From contig OY979719.1 of NCBI GenBank assembly GCA_963855995.1, positions 7,564,001-7,628,000 of the forward strand: DNA of 64,000 bases. Reading direction: 5' to 3'. The position numbers and the translations under genes were made by a program. A model generated the notes under the pieces. It worked only from the letters and a program-made list of their open reading frames with translations, had not been told where the DNA came from and searched no databases. This stretch comes from Muricea muricata. Taxonomy: Eukaryota; Cnidaria; Anthozoa; Malacalcyonacea; Plexauridae. How positions within the stretch are numbered: position 1 is the stretch's first letter; every line of letters starts with the position of its first letter. Of the stretch, positions 1-9,038 are shown piece by piece.

Positions 1-174
1 CTCGTACTGTGCTATTTCTTCAGGCGAAGCAAGAGGTTCTATATTGTCGTCGTAAGGTAGAAATTCTGAATCAGATTCGCCCGAAATTGCCGTATAGTAC
101 TCCAACGATTCGCATAATGATTCTGTTTCGCTCCACGAGTCAGACGAACAACTAGATGCTGCTGAATTCGACAT
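1..174 (-). CDS. N-terminal exon of an uncharacterised Ser/acid-rich protein (partial)
   Basis: An open frame of 58 codons starts at the minus-strand ATG at 172-174 and runs off the window start without a stop. The peptide begins MSNSAASSCSSDSWSETES and continues rich in Ser, Glu and Asp, ending in SPEEIAQYE. It reads as a disordered acidic N-terminal region. I do not recognise the family with certainty; acidic leaders of this type precede zinc-binding domains in many invertebrate lineage-expanded proteins. The start is chosen because it is the first ATG and an A-rich leader precedes it. It could be the first exon of a host gene or of a domesticated transposon gene lying to the left. Confidence 0.4.
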   Translation of the reverse strand, partial: MSNSAASSCSSDSWSETESLCESLEYYTAISGESDSEFLPYDDNIEPLASPEEIAQYE

Positions 175-1116
175 TTTTTTCTTTTAGTATTTCCCTTTTA
201 AGCTGTCTATTATAAGCGCAATGGCGATTGTGTCGCGTTGTGTTAAGAAAATGACGTCACAACCTCTTAAATACTAGTGGCAAATATTTTAATGGCGGAC
301 GCCAATTTCACCAATTTCACTAGTTAATTATCTATATCTTAATTATTTAGACATAAAATTTGGACAAAATTCGAAGGTCAATTTTCATTTCATGGTGACA
401 CTTTAACCCAACCTGATCGATCATTTTGAGTTCGCAAACGATCAAAATTTACTTGAAATGCGTAGAAGCGAAAACGAAAAACATTGTAAATAACTGTTGA
501 AAACATGTAGCTATAATATCACTATAATAACGTCATCATTTTGAAATGCTAATAAAATCCACTTGGTTTAGTGTCCTTACTTTTTATCAACAATCATTTT
601 GTAGTGATTTAAAAGAGATTTAGCCATTAACTTTGGAATTTTGGGCAATGACCAAGGATTTTTTTACCATTTGCTTACGTCAGCAAATTTTAAATCGTCT
701 ATAACGGCGAAATAAAAGAGATAAAGAGCGAGAACTCTTCAGATCTGTACTCTCCATACTCGAAAGTAGTAAGTTATTATACAATTATTTAGTTCCACTG
801 GGGTGCACTGCGGAATTAGTATCCTAGGCCGTTTTCCACTTCATGGCAAACGGCCTATTTGTTTTACCAAGGAATTTTCTCCTTTTGGACTATTCACAAT
901 GTTCAGATCTGATATACACACGATCCTGACATAATGGGTCCTATTTCCCATAAAACGTTCGCTCACTTGGCGTTGTGTGTCTCATGACACTACTAGCGCC
1001 ACACGAGAGACCGGGATCTTTACGGAAGGACACTGTGTGTTCCTCTTTACTTACACCTTCAAAAACTTGATATGGATGTATTCTTAAATGACCTTTGTGT
1101 TCACTGTATATATAAT
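175..1116. other. non-coding DNA, no gene seen
   Basis: No convincing coding exon on either strand. The part at about 905-1015 (GATCTGATATACACACGA followed by a stretch ending near GCGCCACACGAGAGACC) is a diverged copy of sequence at about 34313-34440, so it belongs to a dispersed repeat family of unknown type. Confidence 0.4.
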
Positions 1117-1302
1117 CAGGGCCGTGGCTAGAGCGTTAATTGGGGGGGGGGGTGTATATTCATATATTCGTGTTATGTCCTACTAATTTCTTTTGAAATT
1201 AACCCTAATGACAACTGATTTCAAAAGAAATTAGTTGGTCATAACACGAATATATGAATATACACCCCCCCCCCCCCAATTAACGCTCTAGCCACGGCCC
1301 TG
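1117..1302. mobile_element. hAT-type hairpin MITE, 186 bp
   Basis: The sequence is almost a perfect foldback. It starts CAGGGCCGTGGCTAGAGCG and ends with the reverse complement, with G-run and C-run arms and a centre of about 30 bp. It is flanked by a perfect 8-bp direct repeat TATATAAT at 1109-1116 and 1303-1310, the target-site length of hAT transposases. No coding capacity. A degenerate half copy (C-run, then AATTAGCGTTCTAGTTACGG) is at about 35487-35517. Confidence 0.88.
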
Positions 1303-1430
1303 TATATAATGTCAGTTAGCAACAGGAAAGTTAGGTGCAGAACGGACCAACATGGAGAGCTTTGGTTGGGTATAAGGTGTTGGGTATAAACTCAAAATCT
1401 ATACTGTCCGTAACGTCTTTCTTGGATTAT

Positions 1431-2436
1431 AAAGTTTCGATACACCACTGGAAAGAAACGTCGATAATCTGCGGGGCAAGCTCACGTCTGCGTGCAAAAG
1501 CAGCTAAAGGAGGTCTGCTCTTTACTGGATTATTTAAGGATGGGATTGCTCCACGAGCTAGTATTTCACGAGTAGAACCTGAAAAAACAAAAACACTTAC
1601 TGTGAAACAAATGAATGCTATCAAGACCAATGTTAACCATTGATTGTGCGCGTCTTTACACAACGAACAATTAGCACTTTTGTTGGTTCTCCCTGAGTCT
1701 GTTATCCTCACCAACCAGCCTTGTTTTGTGTCATTTGATGCAAACAGAACTAATTATTTGCATCTGTGCAAAGCTTGGTAGTGAAGGCAATAGCATTGGA
1801 GAAAATTTCGATAAATGGTGTTCAATGAAAAGCTTGGTTATTTTATATTGAAGCATTAATATAACAAAGGTTCATAGTATTTGAATCTTATGTAGTTTCA
1901 TGAGTCCAATCTTAAATACAATGCGTTAGACCTTATAAAATCACTATTTTACAAAGGTGCATAGATACTGTAATTTATATATTACGTAATATAATCTATA
2001 TAGTACCGTATCAATTTATGAGGCTTTAACAAATTTTGGTGACTAACAAATTTCATATAAACAAAGATTTTCCGTTGTAGTAGGTAATATTTCACCGAGT
2101 ATTCTCAAGGGCCGTGACCTGACAGTTCAGTTGCGCACTGAGAAGTAATTCTCAATCGTGAAATATCAGATAAATTAAAATAAGAATTAGTATGCTTACA
2201 ACACTCATATTGTTCTTTCCTAAAATGCTTTTCACACACATACACGTTCCTGCTATTGATTTGTCGACGCAAACTCTCGTCCACAACACGGTCGTTCGTG
2301 ATCACGCTTATCTAAGCTTCGCGTGTTTTCTTTGATAATTCATCTGTCTCTGCAGGAATTTTAAAGATTCACACTCCACTGTGCTTTTGACTTGTTGCGC
2401 AACCATATATGAAGCAATGTGCTCCTGGCATCGCAA
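1431..2436 (-). pseudogene. decayed THAP-domain gene
   Basis: On the minus strand the first part begins MPGAHCFIYGCATSQ near 2436, showing the C-x(n)-C half of a THAP zinc-binding domain, followed by FKIPAETDELSKK. A second part (to about 2112) gives DRVVDESLRRQI and VYVCEKHFRKEQYE, the C-x2-H half. A third part at 1431-1570 gives LARGAIPSLNNPVKSRPP, the usual region just after a THAP domain, so an intron or insertion separates it. An in-frame TGA after HSGV and a second stop before MITNDRV break the frame. THAP domains bind DNA in host factors and in P-element transposases; P-element-like debris also lies at 32950-33680. The 3' segment near 2104-2140 resembles 34695-34730, suggesting an additional inserted repeat. 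Confidence 0.6.
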
Positions 2437-4147
2437 AAAATCGCCTAAATACGGTGATTTTAAGTTCCCTCAGCTAGATTTGTATATATGTAGTATATAA
2501 AGGCCTTCTCGAATGCACTTTGGTTCCCACGTGACCAAAGAAAATGAGTTTTTTAGTCACGTCATAGTACCTTCCAAACGCGTCCATTATATTTTAAAAT
2601 GTGTTTGTGCATTGCCAGAAACTTGTGAGAAAATTTTTTCTCTTCGACCCACACTTTCTCCACGTTCATTATATCGTGAATTAGCCTGCATTATATAGAT
2701 TGCGTGAGATAAACTGTAGCAGACTGATTCATTACCCTGTACACATCGTACTTTATTATAGACCACATTATTAGACCACCATTGACATCATGATCGTTTT
2801 CTAAAAGTTAAAACGTACAAAGACTTAGCGTTTATTGCAATTAAATTAATTAAATTCATCCCAATCATCCCTGCTCCGAGGTAGTATTTACTTTATGGCC
2901 GCTCGCTTTGGGCGTATCGACAATATTTTAATGTGACTGGCGATTTTTATGTAAAATGATTTTTTTCTTAATTTTTTAGAATTTCGTATAAAAATAGAAG
3001 GTATGTTCAGACAAATTTTTGGTAACCATTTATTATTTTTTTATTATTTTTTTAACAGAAATGCAATTGGGCTGAAAAATATTACTTGATTTATACAGTG
3101 CACTAGGCTTTGTGTGGTTATGTAATAATGAATTTTTTTATCTTGACGTTGATGTGAAATTGCATACGTCAGCCTGCATTTGAGACAGGCGTTTTGTGGA
3201 TGTGACAAAACTCTCAAGCGAAAAAGTCAGGTCTACAACAATGCCGCCCATTCTTACTATAGGTATAGAAGCCGAGAACGAACGCAATAACTGTTGAGGA
3301 TTTTTCATTACCTAAATCAAAAGCCTTAACTAGGAACGTTCAGACACATGACCAGATATAGTTAATAAACGTAGTTAATCATAAGCGGCGGAAGATTTGC
3401 ATATTTTTTTTTGGGGGGGGGGCGGGGCTTAACTTAGGTATAAGCTTGAGGGGTTTTAAGTTATGTTTAACCGACGATGGGAGATTAAGATTTCAAGCTG
3501 CGTGACCTAGGTTTCTTCGTGAATAACGTAAGGTGCTCTGCCTCTCGAGGCCCTACCATGCTTAGCGCTGAGCGAGAAAATTTTCGAAAATATGAAGCCT
3601 TAGATCGCCGGAAATGGCATTTTCAGGGTCGTTTTAACATTTATGATTTCGGTTTTCCGACACTTTTTGCCCTACCCCGTTATCACGATTGTTTGACAAA
3701 ATCGCCATTTTTAACCCCTAATGGCGTAACCATTATAGATACGCCCGTGGGTACATACGCTATGATCTAGCACATAATCGTTTCCTGGGAACAAGAGTGG
3801 TGTGGCGAATGGCGATGGTGTTGGTACTCGCCTTCCACGGTCCCAGCCCCTGATTAGTTAATCTATAATTAGAAACTAATGGGTAAAATGACGAGAACTA
3901 CGAAGTAATGACTGAGTAATGACTATTTTTAACTAATGAAATAAAATAAGAACAATAAAAAACCACAATGTAGTACACTACATACAGTATACTGTCTAAA
4001 GTCTAAGGTGTTGACTGTCTAGAGAATCGGTTACTCTATATACCACAGAGTAATGAGTGCTAATTTAACACTGTTTGGCTGTTACATGACAACATGGTAA
4101 CTCGAATGGTCAATGAAGAAATTTATGGACAGTTGACAGCTTCCTTG
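2437..4147. other. non-coding DNA up to the hAT remnant
   Basis: No exon with coding character. It holds a G-run region at about 3385-3430 (AGCGGCGGAAG, T-run, G-run) which may be the left terminus of the hAT element whose gene remnants flank the Polinton; the other candidate terminus is at about 27340-27362 (GGTTCCGCCGCCTATG on the plus strand). Only a short core matches, so the boundary is tentative. Confidence 0.3.
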
Positions 4148-4866
4148 TCAAGGATTAGCCCAAGAGCCAAAATAGCTCTTACGACGTTCATTAAAAGATA
4201 CGAACTCGTTAGCAATGCTTGATAAATCAAGTTGATCAGTTCTTTCTTTGTGGATGTGCATAACAATAAGATGATTAAGTCGTTTTTGAGTCATGGTGGT
4301 GCGTAAATAATTTTTTAATCTTCTCAGGGCGGAGAAGCTTCGTTCGGCGGTAGCACTGGCCATTGGAACCGTTAAATAGATTCGAAGCAGTCTGTCCACC
4401 TGTTGTAACATTTGTTTACTATGTGGACTGGCGTTGAAAAGTTATACGATAGTGCCAACAGAGGTTACTTTTCTTGCACCTAATTTTTGTTCTACGTTAG
4501 CAGTCCTAAGCAAGTCAGGAAGCATGCGCAGTTGAACGGCTAATCTATCGAGGTCTAGGTCTTTCCATATAACTCTGAGAAATTTTCTGGCAGCTGGACC
4601 GTATTGTCATTAGAAGACGTCATAAGCAATTTCTCAGTATCTTTGAAAACGGACAAAGAAGGCTGGTTGAATCTGCGTTCTAGTTCACTTATGAGCAGAT
4701 CGAATACTTGAAAATATTGTTGACGAAAATAGATTTCGGGTGAGGTAAATATTATAGCATTAGCTCGCCTCAGTTTAGAGGGATCGGTCAGATTCTTTGA
4801 TTTGCTCAGGGTCGTTTGGTAAAATTCCGAAACTGCTACATCTGAGTGTTGCCTTGTCAGAAACAA
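4148..4866 (-). pseudogene. hAT transposase, C-terminal part
   Basis: Two minus-strand segments encode the end of a hAT-superfamily (ZMYM1-like) transposase. The downstream segment (4148-4411) has the hAT dimerisation signature: LLRIYLTVPMASATAERSFS followed by ALRRLKNYLRTTMTQKRLNH. The upstream segment (4555-4866) contains YFRQQYFQVFDLLISELERRF, the helical region before it. The two are in different frames, so the gene is decayed. The rest of the gene is on the far side of the Polinton at 25878-27270, showing that a MITE and then the Polinton were inserted into this gene. Confidence 0.8.
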
Positions 4867-4868
4867 TA

Positions 4869-4883
4869 GAGAGGTTCAGATTT
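4869..4883. mobile_element. left fragment of the MITE split by the Polinton
   Basis: GAGAGGTTCAGATTT here is the inverted copy of the sequence at 25859-25873. It is one end of a MITE of about 160 bp; the rest lies right of the Polinton at 25734-25875. ATA flanks the MITE on both sides (4866-4868 and 25876-25878), and with one copy kept the hAT frame reads through, supporting a 2-3 bp target duplication. Confidence 0.7.
4878..4883. repeat. Polinton target-site duplication, left copy (AGATTT)
   Basis: AGATTT directly precedes the element end AGTAGTATATG. The same six bases follow the other element end at 25728-25733. Six base pairs is the known target duplication length for Polinton integrases. 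Confidence 0.93.
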
Positions 4884-5078
4884 AGTAGTATATGTACGCC
4901 ACTCCAGGTCACTTCCCACCAAATCCTGCTGGGCCCCCCCGATAAATTTTAAAAAATGCTGACGTCATCAAAAAATCCAAGATGGCGTCGGAAAAAAAAA
5001 ATTTTTTTGTCAATTCAGCAAAAATTAAAATTCAAGATGGCGTCGAAAAAATTCCTTAGGAAAATTTTAAGGAATTTT
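4884..5078. repeat. Polinton left terminal inverted repeat
   Basis: Starts AGTAGTATATGTACGCCACT and matches the reverse complement of the right end almost base for base for about 140 bp, through GACGTCATC and AAGATGGCGTCG. After GTCAATTCAGC the left copy has an extra short duplication of the AAGATGGCGTCGAAAAA segment before both arms finish with CCTTAGGAAAAT..TTAAGGAATTTT. Arms are about 195 bp left and 165 bp right. Confidence 0.9.
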
Positions 5079-5132
5079 CATTTTAAAAAAAAATCGCGAA
5101 CTTTAAAAACCAAAATCCAAGGAAGACAAACA

Positions 5133-5621
5133 ATGTCATTTAATCCCGAACTTATCAAAGTCTCTAAGTCCAACGACAAATACGATAATTTGGTCCATGG
5201 AAAAGACACGATTACGTTTGCGTTAAAAGACTGTTATTCACACTTTGGCTTAACGTTTAATCGCAAGTTTAAGAATTATTCGATCGGTATTAACATCAAG
5301 GACAAACTTTTTTCACGACTAAAAGCTGTTGAAAAGAAAGCTGAAGAATTTCTAGATCGGCCCTTGTCAAAACCACTTTTGAGAGCTCTTGTCGAGAAAG
5401 ACGAGTATAAAACATTATACTTGAAGTTGAAACCCGACCAATTCGACGACGGCATGTTAGACGTGGGGTCTGTTATGGTTTCTGGTCTTATTACGGTGAC
5501 GTCCATTTACAAAGGCCACGAGCACCCATCTCTTTTGATTCGCGTCGACGAGATTGAGATTAAAAAGGCACCACCAAGGGAAAAACCGGCAGTGAAGGCC
5601 TTGTGTGATGACGACGAGTAA
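5133..5621 (+). CDS. possible single-stranded DNA-binding (OB-fold-like) protein
   Basis: 162 codons from the ATG at 5133 (MSFNPELIKVSKS). The open frame extends upstream to 4956, but that part is low-complexity Lys/Phe sequence from the terminal repeat, so the internal ATG is preferred. The C-terminal half ends in strand-like segments GSVMVSGLITVTSIYKG and SLLIRVDEIEI, then a Lys/Pro linker and an acidic tip (CDDDE). A beta-rich body with an acidic tail is typical of viral ssDNA-binding proteins, and the position just upstream of the polymerase would suit that. No sequence family was recognised, so the function is inference. It is the first gene inside the left inverted repeat and is followed by an AT-rich gap. 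Confidence 0.5.
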   Translation: MSFNPELIKVSKSNDKYDNLVHGKDTITFALKDCYSHFGLTFNRKFKNYSIGINIKDKLFSRLKAVEKKAEEFLDRPLSKPLLRALVEKDEYKTLYLKLKPDQFDDGMLDVGSVMVSGLITVTSIYKGHEHPSLLIRVDEIEIKKAPPREKPAVKALCDDDE

Positions 5622-5672
5622 AAAAATTGAGCAAATATTTTTGTAAAAATTTCCTATACCTATAATAAACAA

Positions 5673-6020
5673 ATGAATAACCGTATAAAGTATATGGAAA
5701 TCCAAAAAAAAGCAAGCGAATTACGTTTGGAAGAGGGTAAGGATTACACACGAAGGGAATTGGAAATATTAGCAAAAGCCGCGGGCATTAAATATTTTGG
5801 GACATTTAACAAACACAAGCTTGCACTAAAACTCGGGATAGACCCACCTAAAACACAACGTGGGAACCAAACGTTTCGCCGGGCACGTACTGTTGAAGTT
5901 AATAATCCTGACGGTACTATAACAACGTATTCTAGTATTAACCAAGCAGCCAAAGCGTTTGGGAAACCGCCATCGTATTTATACGTTATGGCTGTGAATG
6001 GTAAGGCAAAAATTAATTAG
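5673..6020 (+). CDS. small basic DNA-binding-type protein with NUMOD1-like motif
   Basis: 115 codons from ATG 5673; a second in-frame ATG lies at 5694. The first half (DYTRRELEILAKAAGIKYFG and NKHKLALKLGID) looks like a SAP/HeH-type helix-extended-helix DNA-binding region. The second half, VEVNNPDGTITTYSSINQAA followed by KAFGKPPSYLYVMAVNGK, has the pattern of NUMOD1-type helix-turn-helix modules (a beta hairpin with a DG turn, then SSINQAAKAFG). Such modules usually accompany homing-type nucleases, but no nuclease domain is present here. The upstream leader contains CCTATACCTATAATAAACAA, one of several TATA-like starts in this element. A 12-bp perfect hairpin follows the stop. Confidence 0.6.
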   Translation: MNNRIKYMEIQKKASELRLEEGKDYTRRELEILAKAAGIKYFGTFNKHKLALKLGIDPPKTQRGNQTFRRARTVEVNNPDGTITTYSSINQAAKAFGKPPSYLYVMAVNGKAKIN

Positions 6021-6021
6021 A

Positions 6022-6051
6022 TTTTTTCTATCTGTGAAAAGATAGAAAAAA
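6022..6051. terminator. intergenic hairpin, 12-bp perfect stem
   Basis: TTTTTTCTATCT at 6022-6033 pairs with AGATAGAAAAAA at 6040-6051 around a 6-base loop, immediately after the stop of the preceding gene and before the polymerase gene. It is one of a series of different palindromes at gene junctions in this element. Confidence 0.55.
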
Positions 6052-6086
6052 GGTCAAAAAAAATATTTTTTCTATACAATAAAAGA

Positions 6087-8945
6087 ATGGATAACAATAA
6101 AAAATCCAAACGAAACGTCATGAAAGAAGATTGGACTCGTGAAGCTGATCGTTTAGCAGAACGGCGTGATCGTTTTATTAAGAACGAAAACAAGAAAAAA
6201 GTTCAACAGTTGGAAAAGGCCCTGGACAAGGAAACACAACTTTGGACAAGACAAGCCGACAAGGAATTAGACAGGCGTGATAGGTTTGTTGAAAAACTGG
6301 AAGCTAAAAATTTAACACGTTTGAATAGGGCTAGGGAACGGGAAACGAACAAGTGGATGGCCGAATCAGCCAAAGAAGGCGAACGTCGAACCAAGTTTAT
6401 GGACCGTCTTCACGCAAAAGAAACACGGGTACGAGAACGGCAGGAGTTTAGGAAGTGGCAGAAAGAGATACGAGCGAACGAGCGTCGAATCCGTAAACTT
6501 GTACCCTTTAGGGTCGTAAGGACGTTTACTAGTGCGAATGCACGGTTTACAACATATTTCGACACGTATAAGGTTTACGTCTATGGCCCAACCGATCCCG
6601 TAGCTGTATTTCAAAAAGCTATAAACTTGACAATTGAAGACCGTAGGTTGGTTGATGGGGATAAAATTCGTGTCATTGTTTCGCATCCATCCTGGGCACA
6701 TCCGTTTAGTACAAAATTAATAACCATCACAAACGACGACCAATTCTTTTATACGTTGTTAAAATCTGTTTTGGAATACGTTGAATATAAGGAGGTTCCG
6801 TTATCCGAGGTTACTATCGAAATTCAGTCGACTAAAATTCCAAGGGGTACAGGTCGTTTAACGATTACGAAAGACAATACGGGTCGGAAAACCTGTATCA
6901 TCACTGTAAAAAATACGGATACGATATGTCTTGCGCGTGCTATCGTTACGGCATATGCGAATTTAAATAAGGACCAATGGACAAAATCTCAAATCAATAA
7001 CGGTTTTAATAAGTCTCGGCTACTCCAAGAGACCGAAGCGTTAAAGTTACACGAAGAGGCCAGTGTTCCTATTTCAGACCACGGGAACACGTTAGAGGAT
7101 ACAAATACGTTTGCAAAACACTTAGGTGTCCAAATTAATGTGGTTGATACAGATTATTTTAACGAGATTATACACACGGCAAATCCAGAATCTACAAATA
7201 TAATTTACTTACATAAAAACAAGAATCATTACGACGTTATAACGTCTATGCCAGCATTCTTAAGTAAAAAATATTATTTCCACACGTGTAAAAAAGGTTA
7301 CACACGTCGCGACAAGCACAAATGCCCGGACAAATGCTTAGCGTGTTTTAAGGCCGAAAAGCACGTTGGTGATAATATGGTTTGTAAGTATTCTAACCGA
7401 GTATTTTTTGGGCAAAAATGTTATGAAGAGCATTTACGGGACCGGTCTAAAGGCGGGGAACGCGATGTCGTTTGTGAACACGTCAAAAAATGTTTAATAT
7501 GTCATCGGACCGTTTCGGATCTTAAACAACATGTTTGTGGTTATAAAACGTGTAGTAATTGTAAAAAATATAGCGACCCAAAAACCCATAAATGTTTTAT
7601 GTTACCCGTTGAAACGAAAGGCGGAGCATGTACGCGTGGGAAGGTACAATGTACGGGTAAGAAAAAAGATTGGTGCTTGTGTTGTAAAACGCGTACAACA
7701 AATTATATATTTTATGATTTCGAAACCCAACAGGATACAGGGACACATATTATGAATTACGTTAATGCACAGGATTTTGATGGGAACGAATTTACATTTG
7801 ACACGATTAACGACTTTTGTAAGTTTGTGTTTAATGATGGACACGCAGGTTATACGTTTATTGCCCACAATGCGAAGTCGTTTGATGCGCAGTTCATTTT
7901 AAAATATTGTATTGATAACACGATAAAACCCTTCTGTATATACAATGTTACGAAAATCATGTTCATGGCTATAGAAAAATATGATATCAGATTCATTGAC
8001 AGTATTAATTTTGTAAATGGCGCGTTGGAGACGTTCCCAAAAACGTTCGGGTTAACCGAATTGCAAAAAGGTTATTTTCCCCATTTGTTCAATATTCCAG
8101 CAAATCAGGACTACGTTGGGTCCATACCGGCCAAACATTATTACGACCCCGACCATATGAATCCTGAAAAACGTAGAAAATTTTTAAAATGGTATAACGA
8201 ACGTGTTGCCGAAAATTATGAGTTTAACTTTAAAAACGAATTAGTTGCTTATTGTCGGTCGGACGTTGATATTTTACGACGAAGTATGGTAACGTTCCGG
8301 GATAATTTTCTTAAAATTGGCAATATCGACCCTTTACAGTATATTACGATTGCGTCGGTCTGTATGGCTATCGACCGGTCAAAATATATGCCTGAAAAGA
8401 CAATCGGGGTTATTAAAGATTGTATGAAAAATGAAACGTTTAGTAAAATATCTATACAATGGTTAACTTGGCGATCTACCGTAGATAACGTTTATATTCA
8501 ACATGCCATGAACGGCGGCGAACATTTTATACCGCGTGTTGGAAAAGTTGATGGGTTTTGTAAGGCAACGAACATGGTTTACGAATTTCAAGGATGTTTT
8601 TGGCACGAGTGTCCAAAATGTTATACGGCCGATAAAATTAATCCAATGGTTCAAAAGGATATGGCCGAATTACAACGTGCTACGGTACTTAAAAATGATA
8701 AAATTAGGGGTTTAAAGTATAACTTAATTGAAGTGTACGAATGCGAATTAGGGACCGAATTTAAAAAATATTGTAAAACGAATGATCTTGATATCGTTAT
8801 GCCATTAAATCCACGGGACGCCTTTTTTGGGGGCCGGACGAACGTAACGAAATTAACCTACGATTTCCAACCAGGCGAGAAAGGACGGTACGTCGACTTT
8901 GTGAGTTTATATCCGACTGTAAATTTTTCAAAACATACCCTGTAG
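6087..8945 (+). CDS. polB: protein-primed DNA polymerase B, N-terminal and exonuclease part (frameshifted gene)
   Basis: 952 codons covering most of a Polinton-type PolB. Residues 1-130 are a charged coiled coil with three imperfect repeats of a W-x-x-x-A-x-x-x-x-x-RR-x-x-F pattern. An OTU-like protease fold follows: Asp278-x-x-Cys281 in TDTICLARAIV and His381 in NHYDVIT. Residues 400-533 form a Cys/His-rich zinc-binding region. The 3'-5' exonuclease has YDFET (544-546), HNAKSFD (594-600) and YCRSDVD (722-728). EFQGCFWHECPKC (833-845) resembles the Vsr-like segment common in these polymerases. Palm motif A is DFVSLYP (937-943). The frame ends at TAG shortly after motif A because of a frameshift near 8925-8935; the polymerase domain continues at 9039. 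Role: replication of the element from its terminal repeats, primed by a terminal protein. Confidence 0.93.
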   Translation: MDNNKKSKRNVMKEDWTREADRLAERRDRFIKNENKKKVQQLEKALDKETQLWTRQADKELDRRDRFVEKLEAKNLTRLNRARERETNKWMAESAKEGERRTKFMDRLHAKETRVRERQEFRKWQKEIRANERRIRKLVPFRVVRTFTSANARFTTYFDTYKVYVYGPTDPVAVFQKAINLTIEDRRLVDGDKIRVIVSHPSWAHPFSTKLITITNDDQFFYTLLKSVLEYVEYKEVPLSEVTIEIQSTKIPRGTGRLTITKDNTGRKTCIITVKNTDTICLARAIVTAYANLNKDQWTKSQINNGFNKSRLLQETEALKLHEEASVPISDHGNTLEDTNTFAKHLGVQINVVDTDYFNEIIHTANPESTNIIYLHKNKNHYDVITSMPAFLSKKYYFHTCKKGYTRRDKHKCPDKCLACFKAEKHVGDNMVCKYSNRVFFGQKCYEEHLRDRSKGGERDVVCEHVKKCLICHRTVSDLKQHVCGYKTCSNCKKYSDPKTHKCFMLPVETKGGACTRGKVQCTGKKKDWCLCCKTRTTNYIFYDFETQQDTGTHIMNYVNAQDFDGNEFTFDTINDFCKFVFNDGHAGYTFIAHNAKSFDAQFILKYCIDNTIKPFCIYNVTKIMFMAIEKYDIRFIDSINFVNGALETFPKTFGLTELQKGYFPHLFNIPANQDYVGSIPAKHYYDPDHMNPEKRRKFLKWYNERVAENYEFNFKNELVAYCRSDVDILRRSMVTFRDNFLKIGNIDPLQYITIASVCMAIDRSKYMPEKTIGVIKDCMKNETFSKISIQWLTWRSTVDNVYIQHAMNGGEHFIPRVGKVDGFCKATNMVYEFQGCFWHECPKCYTADKINPMVQKDMAELQRATVLKNDKIRGLKYNLIEVYECELGTEFKKYCKTNDLDIVMPLNPRDAFFGGRTNVTKLTYDFQPGEKGRYVDFVSLYPTVNFSKHTL

Positions 8946-9038
8946 GCCATCCAACCAAAATATACAATCCAAAACACTACGATCCTAAATGGTTTGGGTT
9001 CGTCCAAGCTAAAATAGAACCGCCACACGTATCATCCT
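8946..9038 (+). pseudogene. polB segment between the two frameshifts
   Basis: The 90 bases between the two polymerase frames keep coding character in a third frame (it reads ...HPTKIYNPKHYDPKWFGFV), so the gene is broken twice within about 110 bases: once just after palm motif A and once near 9025-9035. Two close 1-nt lesions around short homopolymer runs can be real decay or sequence-assembly error. Confidence 0.75.

Noticed and set aside
3519-3770. 83-codon plus-strand frame
   Set aside because: No recognisable motif, no splice context, isolated in non-coding DNA.
4956-5132. Start of the first Polinton gene at 4956
   Set aside because: The first 59 codons lie in the terminal inverted repeat and are Lys/Phe low-complexity translation of A/T runs; ATG 5133 starts protein-like sequence.
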